This document shows, in pieces, positions 12,001 to 22,288 of a stretch of DNA of 64,000 nucleotides. The translations under genes and the position numbers were made by a program. Position 1 is the stretch's first letter, and each line of letters begins with the position of its first letter. Location of the stretch: positions 758,422 to 822,421 of the forward strand of contig CAJINV010000002.1 of assembly GCA_905178155.1 (NCBI GenBank), given 5' to 3'. This DNA is from Amoebophrya sp. A120. Lineage: Eukaryota > Sar > Dinophyceae > Syndiniales > Amoebophryaceae. Below the pieces are notes generated by a model that was not told where the DNA came from, ran no database searches, and worked only from the letters and a program-made list of their open reading frames with translations.

Positions 12001-14351
12001 CATGATGGCAGCAGAGTTCCCAAGTTTGTTCGGGGTCGCAGTATGAACTTGCGCGGTATGCTCCACGTTTAGGGAGTGCATGTTTTTGCAATTGTACGTA
12101 AAACTATTGAGCAGCTCAAGTTTTTATTTTTTTTGACCTGCTCAATAGTTTTCGGATCCGCAGAATCCGCAGATCTCGGATCTCGACTTGAACTCGAGAT
12201 CCGAGATCCACGGATTTCGGACATGAGCATTTTGGTGGAAGCAAATTTCGGATGGCCCATGTGTGACAAACTAAAAATTGCTAGCTATCTCACATGGTTC
12301 GGATAAAGTGGCTAGTGTGCACAAGGTCACTTCTCATCGTCCACCTTTTCCCTAGCTAGTGCACAGAATCTGTCGCTCAGGTCCACACGCTCGGATCATG
12401 TGACCGGGTCGCATTTTTTTATTTTTCAGACCTGCTCAATAGTTTGAAAAACGATGAAAAACCGGGGTAGGGGGAGAGACCACGTGGGATATCCCACAAC
12501 TCCTCGTCCAATCTCCTCTCAATCGCGTGGTGGTCTCGAAACTTCTCATTCGGATAGTACTCCAAAAATTCCCGTCTTTTCTTCTCCTTATTCTCCGCCG
12601 TGATCCTCTGCCCTATCCGCAAATTTCTTCTAGGTGCGTAGTCGTTTGTCGGCTTGTTATCAAATGCAAAAATGTCTGGGTCTGGAAGAGGAGAAGTTTG
12701 TCATGCACATTCTCCATGATCCATGACGTCTGTGATGTATGCCATAGCATCACAGATTTTTTGGACGCCTATCGATGCGCATCCTGCATGACAAATGCCC
12801 TCTCCGTGTAGCCAAATTTGACTCCTCTTGCTGCTCATGCAATGCAGATTTTTTGTAGCATCCAAATGCAGCATCACAAGTTTGTCTCTTCCAGACCCAG
12901 ACATATTTGCATTTGATACTTGTGCTTGGAATACAGTACTGGCCGTTTTGTCCCGTTGTTCTCTTTATCCTCCTCGTTTTTCAGCATGTTCTTCTCCAAA
13001 ATGCTCAGGTCTGCATTCTCTAAACTCGCCAAATACGTCTCTTTTCCCTCTTGTCCGAGCGCGTCCAGCCCGTCCTGGAACTTCACGAAATTTTCCGGTT
13101 GTTTCGGCGTTTCTTGTTTTTTCAATTGTTTCGTTTGTTCGTTGAAGTTCAGATACAACTTCCGTCTCATACAGTCCAACTCGGAGAGGCTCTCTTCTTC
13201 TGCTTGGGAGAGCTGGGCTAAAGCGTCTTTGTCGTGGTCCAGGTATGGATCTTCGGTGCTGGACCAGCTGTCTGTGTTGCCGGACGCCGCTAGAGCGGTA
13301 GTTGAGGATCTTGGCACAACTGCGTTTGTCATGCTAGAACCACCGCTAGAGAACAATAACCTTCTCTCCATCTCCCGAACCTGTTCCCACGGATCCAACA
13401 TCCCGGGCCTAACACACGTCTCTTCCTTAATCGTGAATGCCCGGATATCCTGCGTGATCCGACCAGGCTCCAACCTCGCGACATTCGTCCCGCGCACCCG
13501 ATCGAGGAAAGAGGTTTTCCCCTCGTCAATGTGCCCCAGGACGACGACTGTCGGGATAATGGAAGTTGTCATGCTAGTATTTTTCGTCGACGAAAGGGGC
13601 ATCTGCACATGATCACCAGAACTTTTATCCTTCTTGTTCATCCCTTCCAACATCCGTTCCGCCAACACCTTCCGGTCCCATTCCGGCTCTACATCCAACA
13701 ATTTCGGCTCCAACCCGAAATCCGCGGCTGCCGCCGCGGCGATTCTATACGGAATCAAGACGCACCGCTTGTTCGCCGTTTTGAACACCCGGTTTGCCTG
13801 GTCCTTCCAGGTGTACGCCCCGTCCTCGAAAGTGACGTTCAACAAGCGGAAAATCTCGCTGTAGCCTAAATTGAACATTACCCGTAACTCCGCGGCGGCG
13901 ACGTAGGGGGGGAGAAGAATCACCTTCGATTGCTGCTTCCTCCCCTTCACTATCCTGTGCAAAAGTATCGTACTCGTAGTAATTCAAATCATGCATTACA
14001 AATTTCTTTCTCAAGCTCAACGTAAATCCGCATATACAACTTTTATTTCTCACGCAGAAGAAATTTGTAATGCATTTATACGAGTAATACGATGCTTTTG
14101 CATTGCATATTCACTAGTGTCCATTTTGCCACCTTTCTCGGGATGTAGAGGTTATGTCGCTTCGGCGCGTCGGAAAAGCAACGGAGTTGGAGGTTTTGTG
14201 CTCTCGAACTCGATGTTATTTTTGTCGCAAGACAAATTTCGAACCTTCCATATGCACGGCCACCGCGGTCGGCCAAAGATCGCCCAATCGTGCAGTGGCG
14301 GGAAAGATGACGAGCTGCAGGAGCAGGGTGGCGGAGATGAAAGGGTTTCAT
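6005..14351 (-). CDS. mitochondrial translation initiation factor IF-2
   Basis: GTPase that would place initiator tRNA on the mitochondrial ribosome. Eleven exons: 14351-14110, 13950-12919, 12657-12492, 11349-9277, 9130-9071, 8910-8150, 7929-7863, 7705-7000, 6849-6713, 6503-6462 and 6186-6005. With one base retained per introner they total 5478 nt (1825 aa). Seen: an Arg-rich N-terminus like a mitochondrial presequence; an IF2_N-like segment (about 90-165); G1 GHIDEGKTS (about 220; bacterial IF-2 usually has GHVDHGKT); switch I GRITQDI; G3 DTPGHELF; G4 NKVDL; domain II (GTLITVIVKYGQLKKGLHF); and the C-terminal IF-2 motif IVHGGIGPVTPNDL. It is of the bacterial/organellar type and does not resemble eIF5B. 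It is about twice the usual length because low-complexity Ser/Glu-rich inserts interrupt it, including roughly 500 residues between switch I and G3. Confidence 0.88.
6187..6461. mobile_element. introner element, family B (275 bp)
   Basis: B-type ends, TSD gggat/ggggt (4 of 5). Phase-0 last intron of IF-2. Confidence 0.85.
6504..6712. mobile_element. introner element, family D (209 bp)
   Basis: D-type inverted ends, perfect TSD tagcc/tagcc. In IF-2. Retaining the usual terminal A would create TAA here; retaining the initial T gives TAT and keeps the frame. Confidence 0.85.
6850..6999. mobile_element. introner element, family A (150 bp)
   Basis: A-type inverted ends, perfect TSD aataa/aataa. 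Phase-2 intron of IF-2, just upstream of the exon with the IVHGGIGPVTPNDL motif. Confidence 0.9.
7706..7862. mobile_element. introner element, family A (157 bp)
   Basis: A-type inverted ends, TSD tcttc/tcttt (4 of 5). In IF-2. Only retention of the terminal A is open here; retaining the initial T would give TGA. Confidence 0.85.
7930..8149. mobile_element. introner element, family E (220 bp)
   Basis: Inverted ends TATGAAAGTGCACAACTCCG and a diverged partner, perfect TSD tgtac/tgtac. The only family E copy seen. Phase-2 intron of IF-2. Confidence 0.85.
8911..9070. mobile_element. introner element, family A (160 bp)
   Basis: A-type inverted ends, perfect TSD tgttc/tgttc. Phase-2 intron of IF-2. 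Confidence 0.9.
9131..9276. mobile_element. introner element, family A (146 bp)
   Basis: A-type ends, one terminus mutated to CAT. Perfect TSD aactt/aactt. Intron of IF-2 in phase 0. Retaining the initial T would give TAA, so the rule is constrained here. Confidence 0.88.
11350..12491. mobile_element. large introner element, family F (1142 bp)
   Basis: Terminal inverted repeats of about 55 bp contain TCTCTCCCCCTACCCCGG and end TAT/ATA, flanked by a perfect TSD tccca/tccca. Imperfect subterminal inverted repeats extend inward to about 11590 and 12280. It splits IF-2 between LDEELW and WEEEDEGAYY, phase 2 on both sides. No transposase-like ORF is present. It obeys the same end and frame rules as the small introners. 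Confidence 0.85.
12100..12215. repeat. two internal palindromes within the family F element
   Basis: The first (about 12101-12150) is an inverted pair of the sequence aaactattgagcag, which also lies in the element termini. The second (about 12160-12200) pairs gatctcggatctcga with its complement across a 7-nt loop. Both could form strong hairpins. Confidence 0.7.
12658..12918. mobile_element. introner element, family B (261 bp)
   Basis: B-type inverted ends, perfect TSD cttgt/cttgt. Phase-0 intron of IF-2. The second copy in the duplicated segment is at 22565-22825. Confidence 0.9.
13951..14109. mobile_element. introner element, family A (159 bp)
   Basis: A-type inverted ends, perfect TSD ttcac/ttcac. 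First intron of IF-2, placed just after the predicted targeting peptide. Second copy at 23858-24016. Confidence 0.9.
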
Positions 14352-14745
14352 TTTCGCTGCACGAAGAACGTTATTTCAGATGAACACGTCGCAGCCCATT
14401 TTCGACGGGGGCAGGCGATCGGTGTTTTGGATCTTTTTTCCGGAAGGTCGCACTATTTTTTTCTTCCGCAGAGGACAAACAACGCAACACCAGCATGGAT
14501 CTTCCGACCTGGATCTCAGTAGCAGGGACGACCGCAGCGAAAAAACCCGCGTTTCTCAAGAACATGTGAAAAAAGAAGATCTTGCTCATCCGAACATAAC
14601 ATCAAGCAGAACCACTGCAGCTGTCTGCGATGTCTTCAAAAGTGCACGCTTGGCACCCACAGATTAATCGTGCGCTGTGAGAAGTTGTTTTGCTATGCTG
14701 TCGACAACCGTCTTTATTTGGTCGTGCAATTCTTCAGCGCCTTAT
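14352..14745. other. intergenic region between the TBC gene and IF-2
   Basis: About 390 bp between two minus-strand genes, so it must hold the TBC 3' end and the IF-2 promoter. I see no TATA-like box I would trust and no introner. Confidence 0.5.
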
Positions 14746-16677
14746 TCATTCATTCGCATTCATCGTATCGTACACCCGTAATTTCCTACTCAGAGTCTGT
14801 ATGATCCCTAGGTACAGACAAACCACGCCCGTGAAAAAAAAGCTCACGGAGTAGAAGTGCCGTTCATACGCAAATTCTAAAACAGGTGTAATTTCCGAGC
14901 CATAGTTCCCTACGACATCCACGACCGCTTTCACGTAGCCCTCGACTTGAAAAACTTCTGTTGCAGCAGCAACTACAGTCGCCGCAGCGTATTCGAAATA
15001 CTGCATGACAAACCGCACCAAAATCTCCGGATTTAAAACCAACTCCGTCACTTGCGCGAGAGTCGTCATGGCAAGCTCTTCGTAGTAAGTTGCGGTGGTT
15101 GCGACTATTGCCGCGGTGGTTGACCCGGTCGCGGTGAAGAGTAGTTTCTTCCGTTTCTTCAACCCATTCACAATAAATTCGTACTTTTTCCTCCGAGCTA
15201 ACCTCTTCAGCAGCTGTTCCATGTCCGTTGCATCGATCAATTTCTTCGCTTGCGCCAGCCAAGTATCGATACAAACGGTAGTATTGTCGTCATCCTTTGC
15301 GAAGGAGAAAGTTGTAGAGGAGAAGTGCATGTGAATCTCTGTTGCGTCGTGAAGTTCCAAGATGATTTTGTTCCTCTGTGTTTTCAACAATGCGATGATG
15401 AGGAAGAGAATGGTGTAATAGGATTTTGGCTTAGATTTAGAAGTTAATCTACTTGTACTTCCCCCGCCGTCATCACCAACATCACCAGCACTTCCTTTAC
15501 ACTCCGCGACCAAAACGTCGAACACGCGGGATAGCAATTCGAACTCATTCACACTGTGCGCGAAAAAGGTAAGCAGCCACGCTAAAGTGAAGTGGAGGGA
15601 AATCTGCCCGGTGTCCGCGAGCCCAGCGTGCGCGTTTAGGTATTTGAAGTGGGTAAAGAGCTGCGGGTCGTGTTCGCGTAAAATCTGCTCCATAATGTCG
15701 AAAAGCGGAAAAATGATCTCGTCGAACCGCTTCTCCGGGGACAAAAACTCCTTCATGTATGAACTGCAAAAGTAAAAGTATCGCACTCGTATAAATGCAT
15801 TACAAATTTCCTCAGCATGAGAAATAAAATTTGTAATGCGGATTTACCTTAACAAAAGGATTTGTAATGCATGACTGCAATACGAGTACGATACTTTTGC
15901 ACAGGATATCACGAGCGTTTTGTCAATGAAGGTTCTCACAGAACTCGCCGCGGAAAATCTCGTGCTCATCGTTTCGAGGAAGACGAGGCAGATGTCGTGG
16001 AAGCCCTGGTAATATTTCCAGGTATTTGTGATGGTTTTCTGCTTTTTTTCCCTATGATCGATCTTTTCCTCCACCAAAACCTCGCCGAGCAGCTTTATCA
16101 ACGTGTTCCGCTTGTTCTGTCTGTCCGCCAACCGCATGGATTCAATCGGGAGTTCTGATTCCTTTTTGTGAATATCCCATGAGAAACAGGACCTTTTCAC
16201 ATCCGCCTCGATCACGTGGAGGTCGTTCGCCGGGAGCTTGTGCTTCAATTCGGGCGGAATGTACACCGCGTCAAAGTCTTGCTGAATAGAAGCGGGGATA
16301 TTATCATCGTCATTCGAAACTGTCCTCGTTCTACTTACCGCGGTGTCTGTTTGGGTAGTTTTTGCGGCTTCCAAAATGGTCTCCCCGAGCTTGCTCGCTT
16401 TGGTTGTTTTCACCGGTAGCTCGCCGAGGAGTTTCGCGATCAGCTTCTGCTCTAGCGCCTTGTCCTTGAACTTCGCCAGAATGTTCTGTTTCTTCGTTTT
16501 TTGGTTGGTATTCGTATTAGAGGGAGCTGTTGGTTGTTGCAGTAAAAACTCCCAAATTTCCGCCCGGACGATTCGTCTTGCGCCGAAACCACGACTGTAC
16601 GCAATGTCGCGGAGGGTTTGCGTAGTTTTGGTTTTTTCGGTGGGAGAGCGGCTGGACGAGGAGGCTGACGTGGACAT
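14746..16677 (-). CDS. TBC1D20/Gyp8-like Rab GTPase-activating protein
   Basis: Predicted GAP for a Rab GTPase at the ER/Golgi. Exons 16677-15909 and 15757-14746 plus one retained base give 1782 nt (593 aa). The TBC domain shows both catalytic fingers: IEADVKR (about 156-162, matching IxxDxxR) and YYQGFHDI (about 222, matching YxQ). Across the intron it continues MKEFLSPEKRFDEI and then HFTLAWLLTFFAHSV, which resemble the TBC1D20 region FALSWLITWFGH. A C-terminal hydrophobic segment (FYSVSFFFTGVVCLYLGI) matches the membrane anchor of that subfamily. A low-complexity insert lies at about 50-130. The match across the junction independently supports the introner excision rule. The family is well known; Rab specificity is inferred. 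Confidence 0.88.
15758..15908. mobile_element. introner element, family A (151 bp)
   Basis: A-type inverted ends, TSD tcatg/tcacg (4 of 5). Sole intron of the TBC gene, inside the TBC domain. Second copy at 25665-25815. Confidence 0.9.
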
Positions 16678-17356
16678 TTTCTACTTTATGCTTTTTCAAT
16701 TTGTTTCCCGGCACTTAGAGTTGGACTTACAATCCAACTCAAACAAATGATAAACTGGAACTTTATTTTCTGGAAGCGTTCTTGTTGATAACGATAAGCC
16801 GCGAAGAAAAAACTGTGTTCACCTAGCAGCACAAAGGCACGGCTAATAAAGGCAGGTAGATCGCTGTGGAGGTTTTTCTTACAAACAGACTCGTATGCGC
16901 CCGTTGCAAAGGCGGAGAGTAAAAATCAAAAATGCGGAGGAAAAAAGCGGCCGGTGTCACAGAAAAGGTGCTTCTGAGTTTAGGAAATTGGATCATCATC
17001 GTGCGAGAACAGTACAATGGCTGTCCAAGGAGCGACCGAGGGGCGGTCCGTGCCCCTCCCTATCGTTCTGACGACCACACAGCTGTGGCGATATCCGCAG
17101 GACAATATCAAATGTTAGTAAATGTGCTTTTTCCAGATAGTGAAAGATTCAGGTTTCTACTAACGATGAGTTTATTTACCTTTTCGGTGACAGCAAGCAG
17201 GAGAGCAGGATGAGTTGATTTGTACGTCCTCAGCAGAGCAGCAGGTTTTCTAAAAAATGTTTGATGGCGCAACGTCTTTTCGTTGCCACACAAAAGTGTT
17301 TGTTCAAGATGGAAAATTTGATCTTCACTACGACAGAATCTTAATATCTCCAGAAG
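16678..17356. other. intergenic region
   Basis: About 680 bp between two minus-strand genes, expected to hold the TBC promoter. No supported ORF or element. Confidence 0.5.
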
Positions 17357-17991
17357 CTACACGGTCGCGTAGTAGCAGCTTCCCGACCCGTAGCAGGTGC
17401 TGTTTTTCACGAGACTGCCCCGCGTAGATTTCCACTCAGCAAAAGCCGCGTGGGGGTTTGCGCACTTGGTCTTGCCGCCCATCAAACCCGTCTCTGCGCG
17501 TTTGTACATGCCGAGGAGGGTGAGGAAAACCAGATCCTGCGGAACGTAACTGTGATTGATGGGTTTTTTATACTAGAGATTTGTCATGCGAGATTATCAA
17601 TTGCAGAAGCATTTTGTCATGCAGAAAAACCATGACAAGGAAAGAAAAACGTCGTATACTATGTCAACGCCGCGATGGTACAGGCGACCAGCAAGGAGTC
17701 CTGTCGAAACGCCGTTGGCTTCCCGTATCCTGTACAGAAGTATCGTATTCGTATAATTGCAGTCATGCATTACAAATTTTTGTCTCAAGGTAAATCCGCA
17801 TTACAAATTTTATTTCTCACGCTGAGGGAATTTGTCATGCATTTATACGAGTGCGATACTTTTGCAGTTCATATCCCGCCACCGAGTACCATGGTGCGCT
17901 TCTGCATGTTGAAAAAGTTGCTTCTCAGCGTCTGGGCGGAGGTGAAGCTGCTGGTCTTCTTCGCAGCCGTCGAGAGGACGCGACCGAGCAT
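17357..17991 (-). CDS. small predicted mitochondrial protein, unknown function
   Basis: I chose the ATG at 17991 because MLGRVLSTAAKKTSSFTSAQ with the following Arg/Ser/Phe-rich stretch is a typical mitochondrial presequence. Exon 1 (17991-17874) ends in GGG A. A family A introner (17726-17873) follows, and the excision rule then selects the frame GKPTAFRQDSLL. A second small intron (about 17570-17660), carrying the shared CATGACAAA motifs, has unresolved borders. The last exon reads INHSYVPQDLVFLTLLGMYK and then a Gly/Lys/Cys-containing tail ending CYYATV and a stop at 17357. About 130-140 aa. No family recognised. Confidence 0.5.
17726..17873. mobile_element. introner element, family A, opposite orientation (148 bp)
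   Basis: A-type ends, perfect TSD tcccg/tcccg. Inserted in the reverse orientation to most A copies relative to the host gene, so function as an intron does not depend on orientation. Second copy at 27633-27780. Confidence 0.88.
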
Positions 17992-18319
17992 CTTGATTTG
18001 GGGTTTGCTAAGGTGTTGCCTCGTTCCGGTAAGCTGCTCTTCTGTAAAGCTAAATGTAGTGAAGATTTTTAGTGCAAATATGGCAACCACTTCTGGTCAA
18101 AGAGTTCTTCTTCCATCTCAATCTCCTCTCTGTCCAGCCACACCCGCCTGCATACTGACAAGTCTTGTAAAAGTTCCCGGGATGTGTGCGTAGTGTATCT
18201 CCAAACAGAAACACTCACAAGAAAATCGCTCTCACCTCCCCGTTCGCGCAATTTTGCGCAGCAGAAGCAGAACTAACACCACGCTGAGAAACAAAAACCA
18301 GCTGCGAGTGCGTCAGCCT
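17992..18319. other. intergenic, upstream of the small mitochondrial gene
   Basis: No supported ORF. Presumed promoter region for the gene starting at 17991. Confidence 0.45.
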
Positions 18320-20310
18320 CCTCCTCATGGTAATTCAACTTCAGAGAAAAACTGCGCCGACTCGGCAATACAGACTCGCTGCCCTGCGCCAGACTGACAA
18401 CGCGGCCTGTGTGTGGGCGCGCCGCCTAGTCGCGCCGGCAAATAAATTGACCCAAGCCACGAGACCCACCGGCGGGCCGACGCCGCATGGCGGCGGGCGG
18501 CCCACAGCACACAGGCAAGCAACCGCGGGGGACAGGCCACCCAGCGCGCGGGCGCGGCCCACAAAACGCGGCCCCAGTCAAATGGGCCAGCTCCACCACA
18601 TATGGGCCCCGCCGGGCCGGTGGGGTTGGTAAACTCCCGGGCCGGCTGCACTGCTTCCCTGCTAGAACGAAGCAGGGAACCATCCGGCCGGAGGGCCCGG
18701 GCGGGGGGGGGGGCGGGAAGAAGCGACGCCCGGGCGGCCCGCTCTGCTTGCAGGGGCCCACACAAAAGCAGGGGGGGCGCCCCAGAAATATACGGGGCCA
18801 GCGGGGCGCCCCGACAGGCGTAGGGCAGTGGGCCGCACTTCGTCGGCTTTTGGCTTTGCCCCCCCCCCCCCCCAGTTTGTTCGCAGACCGCCGCGAAAGG
18901 CAAAAGCCAAACGCAAATCGATAAAAAATAGCTGCGCCTACTCGCGCCGCCCCGCGCCTGCCGCGACGGCACACAGGCCGATTGCGATTATCAGCGTTTC
19001 GAAGTGCCCGGGGCCTGGGCCTGGGCCTTAGGGGGGCCACTGCCGCCCGTCGCGGCGGGCGCCGGCGTAGTGGCGGCGGGGAGGGTTCGCCCGTCCGGGG
19101 GGGCCTTCTCGTTCGCGCCAGCCCGGCCGCTCGTTGCGTGCGTCGGTCCGTGGTGGGGCTCGAGCGGCGCCCGCCCATAAACACCACTGCCCTGTCCCTG
19201 TGACTGTGTTGCCCTGGCGCCAAGAGGGGCAACACACTGCCTCCCGCCCACCCCATAATGGGCGCACAACGGGCAGGGCATGGCAACAGGGCCCGCCGAA
19301 CGGATCGAGGGGCGCCAGACTGTTTTTTCACAGGATAGAATATTGTATTAATGCAATTACTGCAAACGCAACTGCACGCTAAGCCCTCGTCGCACACTTT
19401 CGCTTTCACGCCGTCCTGTTCGTCGGCTTCGCTCTTGTCTCAGACGGTTATAAATATATCCAAGCCCTCAGGAAAAAAAAAATGACGCTCGGTTGCACTC
19501 AAAGACACAGGCGCTTTACTTGCACCGCGAAGAAGAGACAGTGAGCCTGTCGTGCGCCTCCAACGCAATAAATGTCACGATTGACAAGACCAGCCGAGGT
19601 CTCGCTACTTTTTACTTCAGTTGGGTTTTCTACTCAATATAAAGCGTCGCGCGAGCTTCCTGGCCCGCGGGGCGAGCGGTTGGTCCGTCTGCGAGCTCTT
19701 ACGATTGGCCGCGCCGACTGAGGCAACGAGGGCGCACGAGCAGAGAGAGACAGACGCTGCTGCGGCACATCCACTGCAGAGGGATAAGAGCCGGCCAACG
19801 ACCGGCCAGCTGGTCGGGGTGCCAATGGAGAGAGCGAGGCGCAACCGGCCAGGCCCGCCAGGACGCGCCGCGACGGCACCGCGAAAAAACAGGCGAGGGC
19901 GCAACGGCCGGCGCCTGCCCCGTCTTTGATTGCGCGCACTGCGGCGCGCAAATGGGCAAAGCCATCACCACACTGGAACACGCGCGGGCCGGCGCCTCTC
20001 CGTCGCGAACTGCGCAGCTTTCTTGTGTGTGTCCGCGCAGAGGCCCGGCCGAGGTGCCGCGTATTGGCTTTCGCTCCAGACGTATTCGTCGTTAGCGATG
20101 CCCCGGATCATCGGAGGGGCGCCCGACTGACACAAGCCAAGGGGCGGCGCGCCTGCCTGCCGCAACTTACTGCGGTGCGACGTGGTCTAGTCGGCGGCGA
20201 GCATTGCCTCGCCCAAGGCTGCCGCTGGCTCTCTTCTAGACCGTGGGCGCACAACACTGCAGGGAACGGCTGCAGGCCGCGTTGCGGGTCCACAATTCTC
20301 ATGTAGTAAG
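18320..20310. other. GC-rich island
   Basis: Very GC-rich block with G and C homopolymers of 9-15 nt and many overlapping, unsupported ORFs on both strands. No introner lies inside it. A second copy occupies 28227-30217 in the duplicated segment. Function unknown. Confidence 0.65.
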
Positions 20311-20995
20311 TTTTGATCTTTTTTTTACCAGGAAGGAGGCACCGGTACAGACATGCTTTAAAACTGGCACGCTCAAGTTTCCTCACACTGGCGCTGCCCT
20401 CAAATGTTTCTCTTCGTGTGTGTCGTCTCAAACACTCATATCTCCCCAAACAAAAAGCGAAATAAGAAAAATAACACCCTCACCAGCAATGATAGAACAA
20501 AACCAACACCTGTGTACTACTAGTGACAGAGTCCGATGTCGTGCTTTACTCGATTCCGCACGTTGATCATGATCTATGCCAGCCCAATAGCAATATCATC
20601 ACAGCGTGCAGCTGACCGGGACTTCATTAGATTGAGTTCTCCCCGATGTTGACATTAAGTACGCACTTCCAGTTGGTTCGTTCCTGAAGATCCTGTGTTC
20701 AAAAAGTCAGTCGTTCATTTGGTGGAAAAACGAAAATGATATATTCCCGATACAATCCTAACGTGCAAAACTCGACAAGCGAAGCAAAAAAAAACTTTAT
20801 TCTCAAGACTACATCAAACGTTGAAGCGCAAGAAAAGAAAGGCAGGCGCCCCATTCTAAATCGTTATATTTGGGTTTCAACTATTAGTACTAAGCAGCAG
20901 CAGCTGGGGCTGCAAAAAAAGTTTCGCGACGCCTACAGTGCTGCACTGCGCGAGATGGCGACTGCATCAAAATCATCATCTTTGCCATATCTTCG
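20311..20995. other. intergenic, downstream of the giant membrane gene
   Basis: AT-richer spacer between the GC island and the stop codon at 20996. No supported gene. Confidence 0.5.
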
Positions 20996-22188
20996 TCAAA
21001 TTTTCTCTAATTCTGAAAGGGTGATAATCACCCCTGGGGGCTCCTCTTCTTCCCCTTTCTTGTCAGATTGAATTGGGATTGCTCTAGGCGAAGAGGACCC
21101 GGTGATTTGTATTGCGGAAACGGATGGGGAAGACGAGTGTGCTGCTGCATGATTTGTTGATGCAGCCCATGTTGTACTATTACCACCACCTTCTCCTCCC
21201 GCCAAGGTCGAGGCCGAGCTAGACCCTTGACCTTGTCCCCCACTTCCAGGCATCACACTCAAGTTCACCTGGTGACAACCCACACTACTACCCCCATGCT
21301 CAAAATTGATTGTCCCTCCGCCAACCACCCCGCTCGCGCTCGCACTACTTGAACTTGCTGAAGAAGAAGAGCTTGCTGCGTTCCCAAACCCTCCCAGCAT
21401 ACCGGAGGAATTTAAAGTAGAAGTCGTGATTGACTTCCCAGGGGCGGAAACTACGACTTCAGGTAAGAACAACGGTGGCCGGTTGGAATTCGCATCGTGG
21501 TCGGGTGGGGGCGTGGGGAACCTGTTTATTTGCTGGAAATTATTGTTTCCGCCATGCAACATCGCGAGTTGCTGTTGCGCGCAGCTCGCCGGCCCCGCGG
21601 ATCTTGACCGTTTCAACAAATCAGTAATGTCAATAGCATCCGCAGAAGTGTTCAAGTTCATCGTTTGGTTTGGGTTGGTTGCGTTTAATATTCCGGTTCC
21701 AGTGGTCCCACTGCCACCTCCACGGGGATTGGTATTTTGGTTTGTATTCATCATGCTGTCGGAGAGGAGACTATCAAATGTAAAAGTGTCTGGGTCTGGA
21801 AGAATACAACTTGTGATGCTGTATTTAGATTCCAAAAAAATCTGTATTGCATGAGTATCAAACGGAATGCAATTTATGCGACGCTAACAAGGAATTTGTC
21901 GTGCGGAATAGGCATCAAGAAACCATCAAAAAATCTGTATTGCTAGTAGGGTATGCATCACAGACGTCATGGCTCATGCAAAACGTGCATGACAAGTGTC
22001 AGAATCTTCCAGACCCAGACATTTTTGCAGTTGGTAGAGACTCTGGCTTAATAATTTGCTATTGTTCGAACTTGGATTCCGCATTATAGGGGGTCTATGG
22101 AAGCGTCAGGTTTGAAATCGTCAAAGTTGAAATAATTTGTAATGCATAAAATGCATGACCCGAGGCACGTGTGTTGCAGAGCAGGCAA
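20996..22188 (-). CDS. giant membrane protein, 3' end (redundant copy cut by the gap)
   Basis: Identical to 30903-32095. It contains the last two exons (22095-22037 and 21771-20996) and part of the preceding family G introner, and the N gap then cuts it. Read alone it looks like a separate Ser/Asn-rich protein starting MRNPSSNNSKLL. The complete copy shows this is the C-terminus of the 2806-aa gene. Confidence 0.85.
21772..22036. mobile_element. introner element, family B (265 bp), redundant copy
   Basis: Same as 31679-31943. Perfect TSD gagac/gagac. Confidence 0.85.
22096..22188. mobile_element. family G introner, truncated by the assembly gap
   Basis: Left 93 bp of the element that is complete at 32003-32277. 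Confidence 0.8.
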
Positions 22189-22288
22189 NNNNNNNNNNNN
22201 NNNNNNNNNNNNNNNNNNNNNNNNNNNNNNNNNNNNNNNNNNNNNNNNNNNNNNNNNNNNNNNNNNNNNNNNNNNNNNNNNNNNNNNN
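22189..22288. other. assembly gap (100 N)
   Basis: Exactly 100 N, the conventional placeholder for a scaffold gap of unknown size. Confidence 0.99.

Larger units (their letters stand above)
12382..22188. repeat. 9807-bp segment, first copy (left contig end)
   Basis: Essentially identical to 22289-32095 at a constant offset of 9907. The only differences I found are two substitutions flanking a poly-C run near 18858-18873. It runs right up to the N gap, so it is the suffix of the left contig. Confidence 0.95.

Noticed and set aside
11350-12491. Autonomous transposon with a transposase
   Set aside because: The internal ORFs are short and show no transposase motif. The element seems non-autonomous.
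6005-14351. Cytosolic eIF5B instead of mitochondrial IF-2
   Set aside because: The N-terminal IF2_N-like segment, the domain II sequence and the motif IVHGGIGPVTPNDL follow the bacterial/organellar pattern, and the N-terminus looks like a presequence.
15758-15908. Canonical GT-AG intron using GTGCAAAAG and TTTTGCAG inside the element
   Set aside because: These borders put the TBC domain out of frame (TGA soon after the join), and most other A copies end in GCAT with no AG at that place.
18325-19409. ORFs of 215 and 327 codons in the second GC island
   Set aside because: Same compositional artefact. The two overlap in different frames, and the homopolymer runs make the frames unreliable.
20996-21835. 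Stand-alone 279-codon Ser/Asn-rich gene
   Set aside because: Its apparent start lies inside a B introner. Frame analysis joins it to upstream exons of the 2806-aa gene, fully visible in the second copy.
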